A stretch of DNA of 64,000 nucleotides from Physcomitrium patens. Taxonomy: Eukaryota; Streptophyta; Bryopsida; Funariales; Funariaceae. This document shows, one piece after another, positions 32,926-43,620 of the stretch. The DNA is taken from positions 4,555,085 to 4,619,084 of the forward strand of contig NC_037267.1 in NCBI RefSeq assembly GCF_000002425.4, in the 5' to 3' direction. Made by a program: the position numbers and the translations under genes. Numbering within the stretch: position 1 is the stretch's first letter; each line of letters begins with the position of its first letter. The notes beneath the pieces are model-generated. The model searched no databases. It saw nothing but the letters and a program-made list of their open reading frames with translations, and was not told the DNA's origin.

Positions 32926-35698
32926 TACTCGTCGTCAAGGCGATTGCAGCATGTGACAGGTTATATTTTTGACACTTCTTCATCAGGGTTCTTTCTCAAC
33001 CTGATCGCTTACTTCATCTCTGCTCATGTGAGTTTCTTATCAATAATACTATTTCTGCTGGTTGGCAGCCTACTTGTCCCAAGTTAATGATTTATTTTGT
33101 TAAGTAGGGCCTCTGAAACAGTTTCCTTGTTTCTTCAAATATCAAGTTATCATGAGCATGTCATGTAGTTTTGAAATGAAGCCTCTGTCTAGGATAAAAT
33201 ACGTTTTAATCATTAATCTGACGATATCTTGGACTCCACCAGGTCGCAGGATCCTTTTGGTATCTTCGCACAATTCAGCGAGTGGAGACATGTCTTGGTT
33301 TTCAGTTCGAAAATATGGCAAATTGCCCATCTTTACCATTTGCTTGTCCTGCACCCGTATCTTTCGGCTATCATCCAGACAACCCCGTTAGAATGACTTG
33401 ATCTCAAAATGCTGATGTGCAAGGATGCTTAGAAGGCACTGCCAAAAATTTCTCCTATGGCATTTACTCATGGGCGGTGCCTTTAGTAACTGATGGGCGA
33501 TTTGTTCAGAAAATCCTATACCCTCTTTTTAGGGGCATTATGACCTTCAGGTGCTATTCTGTTACTAATTTCAACTCTTGTGTATTCCTTGTTTTCCATG
33601 TAATCCAAAAACTACTGTTTTATTTATTTGTGTATAAGAATTTTAATCGTAGGAGGGAGTATCAGGGTATTGAGAGGAATTGTAAAGGAGAAGTTGCGAT
33701 GACTCTGGATTGCAGTGTCTTCAGTAAAAAGCTACAAATTCAAAAATCAAACCTAAAATTACTTTCCTATCATGAGAACAGTAACCATTGAATCCTTGTA
33801 ATTTAAAAATATGGCTTCTATCGCATTAATGCCGAATTTAATTGTTGTAATGATAGGATAATTCTTATTTCAATGCACAGATCATTGTGAACCATTCTCC
33901 TGGTATCCTCTTATTATTACAGAAGCTTTCTTTCACAGTGGATCTTTTGCTTCTGCGAGTCTATCAATCCTAGTTTTAACGTGTTCATGGCGTGTGTGCA
34001 GCTCATTCGGCAATGCATTAGTTCCAAGTAACCATTTTTTTGAGGTCCTCTTTTCTATAGGTGTAATCACGTCTGGTCTACTTCTCTTTACTCTTCTAAT
34101 CGGCAATATCCAGGTTCTAATCAATCTTTTCCTCGGCAGTTATTTTTCCTTCTTTATTTTTAAATTTTTTTTTGCGTCTTTGGCAAAGGGGAATGCAGTA
34201 GATAAGCGAGCTGGGTATAATTAAGGAGGTTTGTGAAGTTGCACATTCTTAAAAGCTTAGGATGTAAAAACTTGCTTGTGATGGGAATATGAGGAAATCT
34301 GTCTACACTTGTGAAGCTCCAAACCTAGTTAAGACAGTTGAGTATTCATACCTTAACAATAGGTCATGCGGCCGTGATTACTACAATTTGAATGCGTTCA
34401 CATCTTATAGCTCCGTCAAATCTTCTTCGTCGTTACAGATGATACTAGTTTTATGCAGGCTATGGAACCGATTTTTTGTGAGGTGGTAGTAGAGCACTTG
34501 CAGACTTGATTACAAGTCTTTGTGCTGGAATTGTGGTGTTTGTCTTTGCAGGTATTTCTACAATCTATTACTTCAAAGAAATCGGAAATGCAACTTAGAA
34601 ATCGTGATCTCGAATGGTGGATGCGGCGGAGGCAACTTTCACATCGGCTGCGGGTGCGCGTTAGACAGCAGGAATGCTGTCGGTGGGCAGCCACTCGTGG
34701 TATCGATGAAGAATCCATTGTGGGTAACCTGCCTGAAGGTCTTCGTAGAGACATCAAACGCCATCTTTGCCTAGACCTGCTCCGAAAAGTCCCTCTTTTT
34801 GAACAGCTTGATGACTTGATCCTTAACAACGTTTGCGATAGGCTGAAGCCAGTTTTGTTCATCAAAGAAGAGCCGGTAGGTTAAAGCTCATGTGTAGGCC
34901 TATCTTGAACTCATGTTTTTGCAATTTTTTTTTACAAAAAATCAAAATCCTCGTGAATGTAACATCCAAAGCCTTTGTTTTATACTAGTACTGACCGACC
35001 TTTTACGCCCATGGTGATTGACTAAGTTATTAGTACCTGACATCCAATGCGCAGATAATACATGAAGGTAACCCATTAAGTCACATGCTATTTTTCGTGC
35101 GAGGAAGAATTTTAAGCATGTACAGAATTCACGACAAAAGAATGAGTAATTGCACACTTGGTCCTGGTGACTTTTTTGGAGACGAGCTTATTTGTTGGTG
35201 TCTGAGCAAGTCAACTGGACGGCTTCCTCTCGCAAACGCAAGTCTGATCACATTGCAAGTGACGGAAGCATTCTCTCTGTCTGCTGAAGATCTTAAGTAT
35301 ATCACAGATCATTTTAGGTACGTTTCTTGCAGAGATACATTGTAGAGTTTATGCAGTAATCGTCATGAAACGAATTGTTTGTTAACAAACAAACATTTAC
35401 GCATATGACCATGCGTAGATGCACGTGGACTGACGAGATGGTTTTGCTCAGGTACAAGGTGGCTAGCAAGCAACTAAAGAGAACCACTCGCTACTACTCA
35501 ACTTCTTGGCGGATGTGGGCTGCGATGGCAATTCAACTTGCATGGCGAAGATTCAAAGCCCGTCGAAGCAAATTTTATTCGGGGCCTCTGAATTTTGCCC
35601 CTCTCCGGAACGAAAGTTCGGGGCTTGATGCTGCGCAGCAGGACAGACTCCGAATGTATACAGCCATGATGAGTTGTCCTAAACCCACTGAGAACTAG
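32926..35698 (+). CDS. CNGC2/CNGC4-like cyclic nucleotide-gated channel, pore to C-terminus, with in-frame TGA
   Basis: A plasma-membrane cation (Ca2+) channel of plants. Six exons keep phase: 32926-33027, 33243-33550, 34002-34113, 34552-34875, 35055-35317, 35452-35698. All introns are GT-AG. Encoded in order are S5 (GFFLNLIAYFISAH), the pore (YGIYSWAVPLV, then YPLFRGIMTFSSFGNAL), S6 (SIGVITSGLLLFTLLIGNIQ), the C-linker (RDLEWWMRRRQL, NLPEGLRRDIKRHLCLDLL), the nucleotide-binding domain with its phosphate-binding cassette (GDFFGDELICWCLS) and an IQ calmodulin site (AIQLAWRRFKARR). EAFSLSAEDLKYITDHFR and RTTRYYSTSWRMWAA place it in group IVb. Oddities are a TGA at 33399-33401 inside the pore exon and Arg where family members have Trp in the FWG motif. 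S1-S4 is not recognised upstream. It is either a pseudogene or the sequence has errors. Confidence 0.8.
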
Positions 35699-37834
35699 AA
35701 TTGAGATAAGCCAGCCCATTAGGCGGTGACTTTACCAGTTTAAAGTCAAATTTTCTAATTCTTGCATCCATGGTTTCATAATTCTGTACCATATAGAAGC
35801 ACAGTCCAGGCACTAGGACTACTGTTTACTTCAATGGAGCCCCAAATTCCGAACCTAGGAAGCAAGATCACACTATATTTCCTGAAATCGCAATAGCTAG
35901 GATTGTTAGTATCATTACATACTATCTAAACAAATAGTTTTTTGTAACTTCGCTTCTTAGCACTCACATTAATTTTACTTTTCAGCCTACCTCTCTCAAA
36001 GATTTTTATGTTCTTTGTATTGGAGACGTAAAATAAGGAGTAAGAGGCACAACCAACTCCAGTCATCAGTAATAGTCTTTTCATAAGTTCTCTAAGGTTT
36101 GGCTATTTTTCCATTTCCCTAAAGATAATGAGAGATTTTACCCCTACTTCTTTGTCTCTGATTTGATAAGTTATGTTTCAGTTTATCTGGTCTTTCACTG
36201 CTTGAGTTGTGGCTCTGCGGAAGCATATTCCTAGCGGTACAACCTCGGTAGTCTGTCAGCCAAATTTAACCTCCACTTTGAGATAAGCAGACTCCTGGAT
36301 ATGATCTCATCGAACCCTTCAACCTGCGGAGAGATTTGTGGTTCTTGATGCTGGCATCTCTCTTTGAAATCTGCTCGTAACCATCGATTGTATGTTACCC
36401 AATTACCTATCAGTTTTTCTTCTAGCATGTATTCAGATCAGATATCTCCAACGAGCATATTTCACAGGAACTTAAGTTGGTTCAATAGCACAGAATCGCA
36501 AGTAATTTGAATGAATGGATGAGCGAAGAGAACATTTGAACGATTTGAGATCTGCGAGGAGAAAGAGTTGTGCTCCTCCAAATTATCGCCTGAAACTATC
36601 TTTGTGGATCATCTGTGTGAAAACTACACCAACAAACGATCACCAGTCTCAAAGCGACAGTAAAGAAGAAGAATAACGATGTCTTGTAAGGACTTACTCT
36701 GGGTAAAACAACTTATTTGACAATGTACATTATTCCAATAATTGGAAGTGCAAGCAAGGACAATGTATTCCGTACTGGAGGTTCGAACAACGTGATGGAC
36801 TCCAAGACTCATCCTGCAGGAAAGCTTACATGTTGAGAAGATGGCCAAAACACGTTCAAAGCTGCCCCACCTCTCGTTTCATTGTGTTCATTTGAGAATA
36901 ATTCGAGAGTGCTGGACTATTAGATTCAATAATTGGGTTGCCGAGGGGCGGTTGCAGCGTGCACTCGAATGCCTCTGCTGCCCTAGTAGAAGCTCCCACC
37001 ACGATGTCGTTCGCTGGCTGTGCGGTATTCTGTCTTTTTCCAATTGCAACCAGTTCTTATCGAAGCATGGAAGCATCTCCCTGAATACCACGTGCTTCAT
37101 TTGCTTAGCTATGTGATGGCCTGTGGGTACCTTACCAAGTGGCTGTGTGGACGTTCTCAGGGTTGTGTGCAGATTATACCGGACAAGATTGCTGGAATAT
37201 CGATACAACTATGACGGAGTTGGCTACTGCTAATGCTCGATGGAGGGATATGAAGCCGTCGCACCCCCTCCTTGCTGAACTCGTCCATCAAGAACGGAAA
37301 AAAAAAAATCATCAGTTCTAAGGGCATTGTGGTCAAGTTTCTCACGACAAGATTCTATCGGCCAGATTCAGAGGATTGTTGCGCACCGCAACTCAATACT
37401 TAGAAAGATTCCCATTGTTGACGAGCTCTTCGCATCTAGCGGAATGAGCCAGCGGACAAGAAGAACACTCATCCCTGTATCCTGAATCACAACGACCAGT
37501 TCTCACCAGCTTCTCAGCCCCTGCCTACACCCACTTATTCAAAGCCGGCGGGATCTCAATAAGGTCAGGACGGACTCAATTCACCTAGAGAAATGATGCA
37601 ATTACGATAGATTTTGAAGGAAGCTATTGCTGCGAGGCTGGATGAAATAAATAATTCATTGAAACAAGGGAACAGTACAAGATTAAATTGTAGTGCGGGT
37701 GATTGCGAGAACGATGAAGGGAACGGGGAGCGTTATCAGAGATGGAACAAGGATTGCCGGAGTACACACTGGTGAGAGTACTAGAGCAAAAGCAAATAGC
37801 GAAGGAGGATTAAAGCAACAGTTAACTCAGCTGA
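35699..37834. other. Host-like intergenic sequence, unassigned
   Basis: Non-transposon composition continues. Short overlapping frames on both strands (36841-37116, 36888-37208, 37020-37321, 37693-37956) share no motif I know. It probably contains the channel 3' untranslated region and the upstream exons or relic of the gene at 37835. Confidence 0.5.
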
Positions 37835-38227
37835 TGGAGTTTTTGTGGGTCTGTTCAACAGATCCAACCATTGCTGTTGGCACTGAGGGCGGTACTCAGA
37901 AGTGCTCAGCACATGCTGGCCGCGTTGGTTCAATTTGTGGAACGTCGAATCTTTAAGGATATGGAACTGGTGGAACAGCAGTTATTGGTCGCAGACGGTG
38001 AAGAATATTGTCCCCCAAGCATGCCAGAAGCAATGTCCGCAGAAGCATGCAGATATTCCAAGCCCACAGAGTCGCGGCGTTACTGTGCTGTTCATGTTGG
38101 GAGGAATGTTGGCATTTACACATCTTGGGCAGCATGTGAAAGGGAGGTGAGAGGATTTAGTGGGACTCAGTGTAAGAGGTTTAGGACGAAGCAATATGCG
38201 GAAGAATATTTGATGAGAAGATTCTAG
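37835..38227 (+). CDS. Protein ending in an RNase H1-type hybrid-binding domain
   Basis: An open frame of about 130 codons ends at TAG 38225-38227. Its C-terminal half reads RRYCAVHVGRNVGIYTSWAA, then CEREVRGFSGTQCKRFRTKQ and YAEEYL. This is the small domain at the N-terminus of RNase H1, also found in caulimovirus P6-type proteins, which binds RNA:DNA hybrids through its aromatic and basic surface (YxVxxGRxxGIYxSW). No RNase H catalytic domain follows before copia sequence begins. The upstream part (LLLALRAVLRSAQHMLAALV) looks helical. A splice acceptor at 37860 (TTCAACAG) could make this a last exon. The nearest in-frame ATG is downstream of 37950, so the start is uncertain. Confidence 0.6.
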   Translation, partial: WSFCGSVQQIQPLLLALRAVLRSAQHMLAALVQFVERRIFKDMELVEQQLLVADGEEYCPPSMPEAMSAEACRYSKPTESRRYCAVHVGRNVGIYTSWAACEREVRGFSGTQCKRFRTKQYAEEYLMRRF

Positions 38228-39849
38228 GCTAGTGAGTAAGGTTTGTGAGCCGAGATGTCAAAATTAGTGAGGAAGTCAAGGGCATTCATACAACGTTCAA
38301 ATTTCATCTTTCCTAACACCTTTATTAAAATGTCAACTAGTTGTTTTTTTTGGAGGTTTTGAACTCCATTCTTGTTGTACCATCTTCAATTTTTGTGATG
38401 AGTGAACTTTAAAATATTTTGTTTCATCATGAAATATTGGATTCTTAGATATTTTGATAGAACTTTGCTTATCATAGGATTGTTGTTACAAAAGCCAAGT
38501 TCATAGATGTGACATAGAATCCAAATAACTTTGTATGTAGCTTTTGCAAGAGCATAATATTTTGCGTCACATTAAGAGCAAGATGTGATGATTTGTTTTC
38601 TAAAAACTTCAAGAGATTAAAGAGTTTTCTATGAGAAATAGAAAGGTACTTGTAGAAGTGTGAGTCCAGATCTCTAACATAATTGGCATGTGAATAACCA
38701 TAGATAGTAGATTCTTTTTTTTTTAGATATCAAAGGTTGAAAGCAAGATATTGGTGTAAATATGCTAAGATTAAATATTTGACATCAAAAATGAAGTCAT
38801 TGTGGACAATGCATGAATCAACTAAACAAAGAAATTACAAAGCCAATGTTAATTCTAATCTTAATGAAATGGTTCAACTTATTGATTAAATATTGTTAAA
38901 TTTAAGGTTTAATGGTCTAAGTTTTTATATCATTTTAAAGTTTTAGTTTCAAAGAGTGGTATGATAGTTGGAAATTTAAGAAGATCATGGTATTTTATAA
39001 AGAAAGAGGAAATATATGCAATTTGGTGGAATAAAGTGCCGCAATCAACTTGTAAGAATTCAACACCAAAAATTTGCAAAGTAAACTCAAATCTATAATC
39101 TAATATTAAGTTAATAAGTATTATTTAAGATCTCAAATAACAAGAGCAATTTAGCCAATAATATATAAATCATTGAGATAGAAAATAAAAGTAGTGAGTG
39201 TGGAGCCATGGTCGAGATAATATACATCAGAATTGGTGATGGTTTTGTTCAAATCTTAGCTAAGTAGATCAGAAGCAATCTAACTCTATTAAGTTTGTAG
39301 ACTTAGGTACAAGCTCTAAAAGAAGTAATAGAATTTGCCAACACAGTATTTTTTGCTCAATTAGACATAGCCTCAAGGTTGTAATATATAAACATCCTCA
39401 AATAACTATCTATTGAGGAATATAATGGCTACATCTATATGATGGATTAGCCAACTATAATTAATAAAAATACTTGTAGGTACTTCAATCAACTTTTATT
39501 ATCCAACAAAAGTTAATATTTCTTAAAAATTAATCCTATGTATTTGTTGGAAATTACAAGCAATAATATAAGTCTTATGGAAGAAGGTTCCCTATTCATA
39601 TCAGATTTGAGTTTAAAGACCTATTTGGTAATAATTGGTTTATATCTTGGTAGAAAAATAAGAAGACACCAAGTATTTTTTTTTTTTCAATAATGATAAA
39701 TATTTGAATTTTTTTAATTTAATCTTAGGTCTTAAGTTATTTTACCATAAGATATAGATTCAATGCCTTCTTTTATAGTTCTTAGAATGAACTTAATGAA
39801 TTGAATACTAATAAAGTTATCATGATGCTTTGAAAGATAATGTAGGTAG
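38228..39849 (-). mobile_element. Ty1/copia element relic, left part
   Basis: Minus-strand sequence gives the copia pol C-terminus in decayed form. It ends in the QLVDILIKVLGKMKFERCMN motif (38270-38345). RNase H lies to the right (YGYSHANYVRD; FHDKSKHI-like at 38430-38460), and RT lies further right (HHIDVAIIFLNR near 39430; LVPKSTNLIELDCF). Copia domain order puts RT before RNase H, as seen. It is interrupted by A4 at 39850 and continues for about 100 bases at 46239. Confidence 0.75.
39845..39849 (+). repeat. Target-site duplication of A4, left copy (GGTAG)
   Basis: GGTAG here is repeated exactly at 46239-46243 immediately after the 3' LTR, the 5-bp duplication expected from a gypsy integrase. 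Confidence 0.85.
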
Positions 39850-40410
39850 TGTCATGGACATACTCATGTAAGCTAGTAATTACATATACATATAGGTGGA
39901 AGTAAGTAAAAGTAAGTAAAAGTAAGTTAATTCTATAATATTTAATATAGAAGCTTTTTAGAAGCTTCCTAGACGCTGCTTTGACTTCAAAGGTGTCTTT
40001 AATTGACTTTTTGGATTAGAAACGTGGTCAACAAGTTGGCCATGTGCCACACATGTTGTTAGCTTGAAGATCAAGCTAACTATGTGGCCCACACGTAGAA
40101 AAACTTGCCTTGTAAGTCAAGGCATGTGTCCTACAAAGTCAACACATATTAGAGGTCTTATAAAATGTTGCCACATAGCTCCTAGTTAGATAGTATATAT
40201 AGAGACAAGAGTGAAGCCTTCTTCACTCTTGTCAACTCCTTTCTTGCTTCCAATCTAGTTTCAAGGGTCTCTAGTTTTCTTGTCTTTTGGCAATAGCCAT
40301 TCTAGTTTCTCTTTCAATAAACATATTTATTTATTTATATTTTATTACCTTTCTTTGAGTGAAGGCTCACTTGTCTGAATTACTTTTTTATCGAGTTCTT
40401 GTCCTTGACA
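39850..40410 (+). repeat. 5' LTR of A4
   Basis: 561 bp, from TGTCA to TGACA, a 5-bp terminal inverted repeat. It contains a TATA element, two perfect inverted repeats (40058-40080 and 40204-40233), and an AATAAA at 40316-40321 that has decayed in the 3' LTR. Confidence 0.95.
40194..40233 (+). promoter_or_regulatory. TATA box and 13-bp hairpin in the A LTR
   Basis: TATATATA (40194-40201) is followed by GACAAGAGTGAAG, loop CCTT, and the exact complement CTTCACTCTTGTC (40204-40233). The same hairpin is intact in the 3' LTR (46032-46061) and recognisable in A1 and A2. Transcription would be expected to start about 30 bases after the TATA, in or next to this hairpin. Confidence 0.6.
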
Positions 40411-40430
40411 GATTGACAAGAGTACACCTA

Positions 40431-40442
40431 CAATATCAGAGC
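40431..40442 (+). other. Possible primer-binding site of A4
   Basis: CAATATCAGAGC, 20 bases after the LTR, shares ATATCAGAGC-type sequence with the initiator-methionine tRNA site (TGGTATCAGAGC). The distance is larger than usual and the first bases differ. Confidence 0.35.
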
Positions 40443-40622
40443 TTTGTCTAATCTTGATTAAGAGTGGATTACCTCTTTTTCTTGATAAGTTATAAGCATA
40501 TTAAAAGTTACAGATTACCCTCTTCTAAACTGATATTGTCCTTAGTATTTTCTTTGTTCTCAAGTCCTCTCTTTTATTTGTCTTGAGCGATATTAGACAT
40601 CTTTTCTTTTCTAAGTGTTATC

Positions 40623-41640
40623 ATGGCAGAACTTGTTGAAATGAAGAGTGCAATGGCACAAATGTAAGAGCAATTGAGGGAGTTAATGCTTGCCATGCAT
40701 CAACTTAATTTACTACTACAAAGAGCAACAAGATTGGCAGGAAGTGAAGATATAGAAATGATTGGAGCTACTTCAACATCTGCACCAAACCATGTCCTTT
40801 TTTCTATAGTAGAATGCCCTTCCAGTGTTAGAGAACCAAGAATTATCCTACCCGAGAAGTTTGATGGCACCAGATCCAAGTTTCGAGGATTTATTAATCA
40901 AGTGCAAGTTGTGATTGAACTTCAATCCCAAAGCTATCCAACTCCATGATCGCAAGTTAGATTCATTGGTACGCTTCTTTTAGGTTTAGCACTATCGTGA
41001 TTTTCATCTTTTCTTGAACAACGAGATCCAATATTAGATAATCTAGAGGCTTTTCTGGCAGAGTTTTGATCTATGTATGGAAAACATGATGCAATTCGTG
41101 TTGCAACCAATAAGATCCGTATTTTACGACAAGGCAATCGATTAGTAACATTGTATGCTTCACAATTTTGACAATTTGTAACTGATATCAAGTGGGATGA
41201 TGTTGCACTTATTAGCCAATTTCTCTATAGATTACAATATGAGGTAAAAAAATTAAGGCTCAACTTACTTGATCCTTAAACATTGAGTCAAGCAATTGAC
41301 TTTGCTGTGAAGTGCAACAATTGCCTTTTTGAATTTCGATCTGAGAATCATACAAGTGGACCTCAACGTTACTATAATTCAATGGAAACACCAACAGCTC
41401 TTCAACACATACATTCGAAAGTAGAGGATATGCAAATTGATGCAGTACATTTCAAACTTCTTACTGAGCAAGAAAAGACTCATCGTCGTCAAGAAGGATT
41501 ATGTTTATATTGTAGAGAACCAAAGCACACTGCTCAACATTGTCCAAAAAAATGACGCAATCACAAAATGAGGAGTATGGCTGTGAAAGAAGACAATATG
41601 TCAAAAAATGAGTTTGTCCAGCTACAATAGGGACCGTGTG
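40623..41640 (+). pseudogene. Gag (A4)
   Basis: Starts MAELVEMKSAMAQM, then a TAA at codon 15 that is also present in A2. It continues with a capsid-like region (RIILPEKFDGTRSKFRGFIN, QVQVVIELQSQ, then RVATNKIRILRQGNRLVTLY). The nucleocapsid zinc knuckle is CLYCREPKHTAQHC (CX2CX4HX4C), near 41505-41546. About seven in-frame stops, mainly TGA, interrupt it. The conserved stop at codon 15 suggests that translation may begin at a later Met (MLAMHQLN, 40686), or that the first frame is a short leader ORF. Confidence 0.85.
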
Positions 41641-41689
41641 GCTGGAACCTTGCACAACATCTAGTAAAGATCTTATTCTCTCCTGAGAG

Positions 41690-42130
41690 CCCTCTCCTTA
41701 TTTTACATTAAATATTATTTTAGGACCTAAATATTACAAAGCCTTTGTCTTGTTAGATTCAAGAGCCTCGGCGTGTTTCTTAGATAATGAATTTATTAAA
41801 AGACATAGTATATCTTTAGTAAAGAAAACTAAACCTGTTCATGTAGAAGTCATAGATAGTCATCTATTGTCTTCTGGAGATATTACTTACAAAATCCTTC
41901 CTATAGAAGTAATAATCAATGGTCATAATAGCTTTGTAGTATTTAATATCATTAGATCTCCCTCTAATCCAATCATTTTAGGTTTATCGTGGTTAGAAAA
42001 ATACAACCCTCAAATAGATTGAATTTCTCGAATTCTTACTTTCTCTAAAAGTATAACCAATAATGTAGTTAATCAAGTAGAGAGTCATAAGTCCAGTTCA
42101 ATTAAACCCGTATTTACAGGTGCAAAAGCT
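41690..42130 (+). pseudogene. Aspartic protease (A4)
   Basis: Open at 41750-42022. The active-site loop reads LLDSRASACFLDNEFIKRHS, where Gly is expected after DS, so the catalytic DSG has become DSR (AGA). The flap and C-terminal hallmark are ILGLSWLEKYNPQID. This enzyme would have processed the Gag-Pol polyprotein. The Arg substitution should inactivate it. Confidence 0.85.
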
Positions 42131-42133
42131 TTC

Positions 42134-43620
42134 TTGTATGCTGCTATGAAAGAATCACCATATATTATTTATGCCACACTTGTTTCTACTGGTGGAAAGA
42201 CTTCAAGTGGCATTCCAAGCCAATATCAAGAATTTCAAGATGTATTCAAAAAAAAAATGCGGATACACTCCCGAAACATAGTCCCTATGATTGCTCAATT
42301 GACCTTCAAGAAGGAGCACAACTGCCATTCGGACCAATCTATAGTTTATCACAAAATGAGTTGGCTGAACTCAAGGAGTATATTGAAGAAAATCTAGCCA
42401 AGAATTTCATACGCCATTCTAAATCTCCAGCAGGAGCTCCAATTCTATTTGTGAAGAAAAAAGATGGATCATTGCGAATGTATATTGATTATCGAGGACT
42501 CAATAAGATTACCATCAAGAACAAGTATCTACTACCTTTAATATCTGGACTTCTTAATCAACTGAATCAAGCTAAGATCTATACAAAAATAGATCTTCGG
42601 GGAGCATACAATCTAGTACGCATCAAAGAAGGAGATGAATGGAAGACTGTGTTTCGAACTAGGTATGGAAATTTTGAATACAACATCATGCCTTTTGGAC
42701 TTACAAAAGCACCAGCACCTTTTCAACATTTAATGAATGATGTTTTTTGAGAGTTTTTGGACGATTTTATGGTCTGTTATCTAGATGACAACTTGATCTA
42801 TTTTAAGAATCCAGAAGAATATGAACTTCATGTTCGTCATGTGTTACAAAAATTAAGAGATGTAGGACTCTATGCCAAGATAGAAAAGTGTGTATTCCAC
42901 ACTACTCAAGTCGATTTCTTAGGTTACATCATTTCAAATGATGGACTTATGATGGATCCTAAGAAAGTTCAAACTATTATAGATTAGAAGATCCCAAAAA
43001 CGATAAGAGATGTCTAATGCTTTTTGGGATTTGCCAAGTACTATCGGATCTTCATCAAGGACTTCTCTCGAGTTGCAGCTCCACTTACACGTTTGACTTG
43101 TAAAGAAAAACTTCAATGGAATTAAGAAGCGAAAGTTGCTTTTGAATCTTTGAAGACAACATTTGTTTCTGCACCAATCTTGTATAGTGTTGATTTTTTC
43201 AAAGCATTCTTTATGGAAACAGATGCATCAGACTTTGCTCTAGGTGCGGTTTTGTTTTAAATGGGAATAGATGACAAACTTCATCCAATAGCCTTTCATT
43301 CAAGAAAATTCTCAGCAGCAGAAATTAATTATGAGATCGATGACAAAGAACTTCTTACAATTGTGAATTCTTTTCAAGAATGGCATCATTATCTAGAAGG
43401 CACTTCTAGTCCAGTCACCGTGTATACAGATCACAAGAACCTTGAATATTTTATGTCAACACATATATTAAATTATCATCAAGCTCGTTAGAGTATGTCT
43501 TTATCAAGATTTGAATTCATTATCACTTATCGGCCAAGAAAACAACAAGATTTGTCTGATGCCTTGTCTAGACGTTCTTATCTTGCACTAAAAGAAAGAG
43601 ATGCAGCTTTTGAGTAACAA
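42134..43620 (+). pseudogene. Reverse transcriptase and RNase H (A4)
   Basis: RT is nearly intact: [79 protein letters not shown], then a TGA at 42748-42750 and VCYLDDNLIYFKN. All three catalytic Asp residues (KIDL, YLDD) remain. RNase H follows with METDASDFALGAVLF before a TAA at 43258-43260, then [20 protein letters not shown] and [14 protein letters not shown] pre-RT segment ([11 protein letters not shown]) opens it at 42220. There are about five stops in total, far fewer than in the other copies. Confidence 0.9.

Noticed and set aside
32958-32986. Short intron between RRLQHVT and GFFLNL in the channel
   Set aside because: The frame reads straight through as TGYIFDTSSSGFFLNL, which matches the family spacing, so no intron is needed.
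33142-33354. Minus-strand frame of 70 codons in the channel gene
   Set aside because: Antisense shadow of the pore exon.
33387-33423. A 37-base intron removing the TGA in the CNGC pore exon
   Set aside because: It is too short for a plant intron, lacks a pyrimidine tract, and would remove residues from a continuous frame. A premature stop is simpler.
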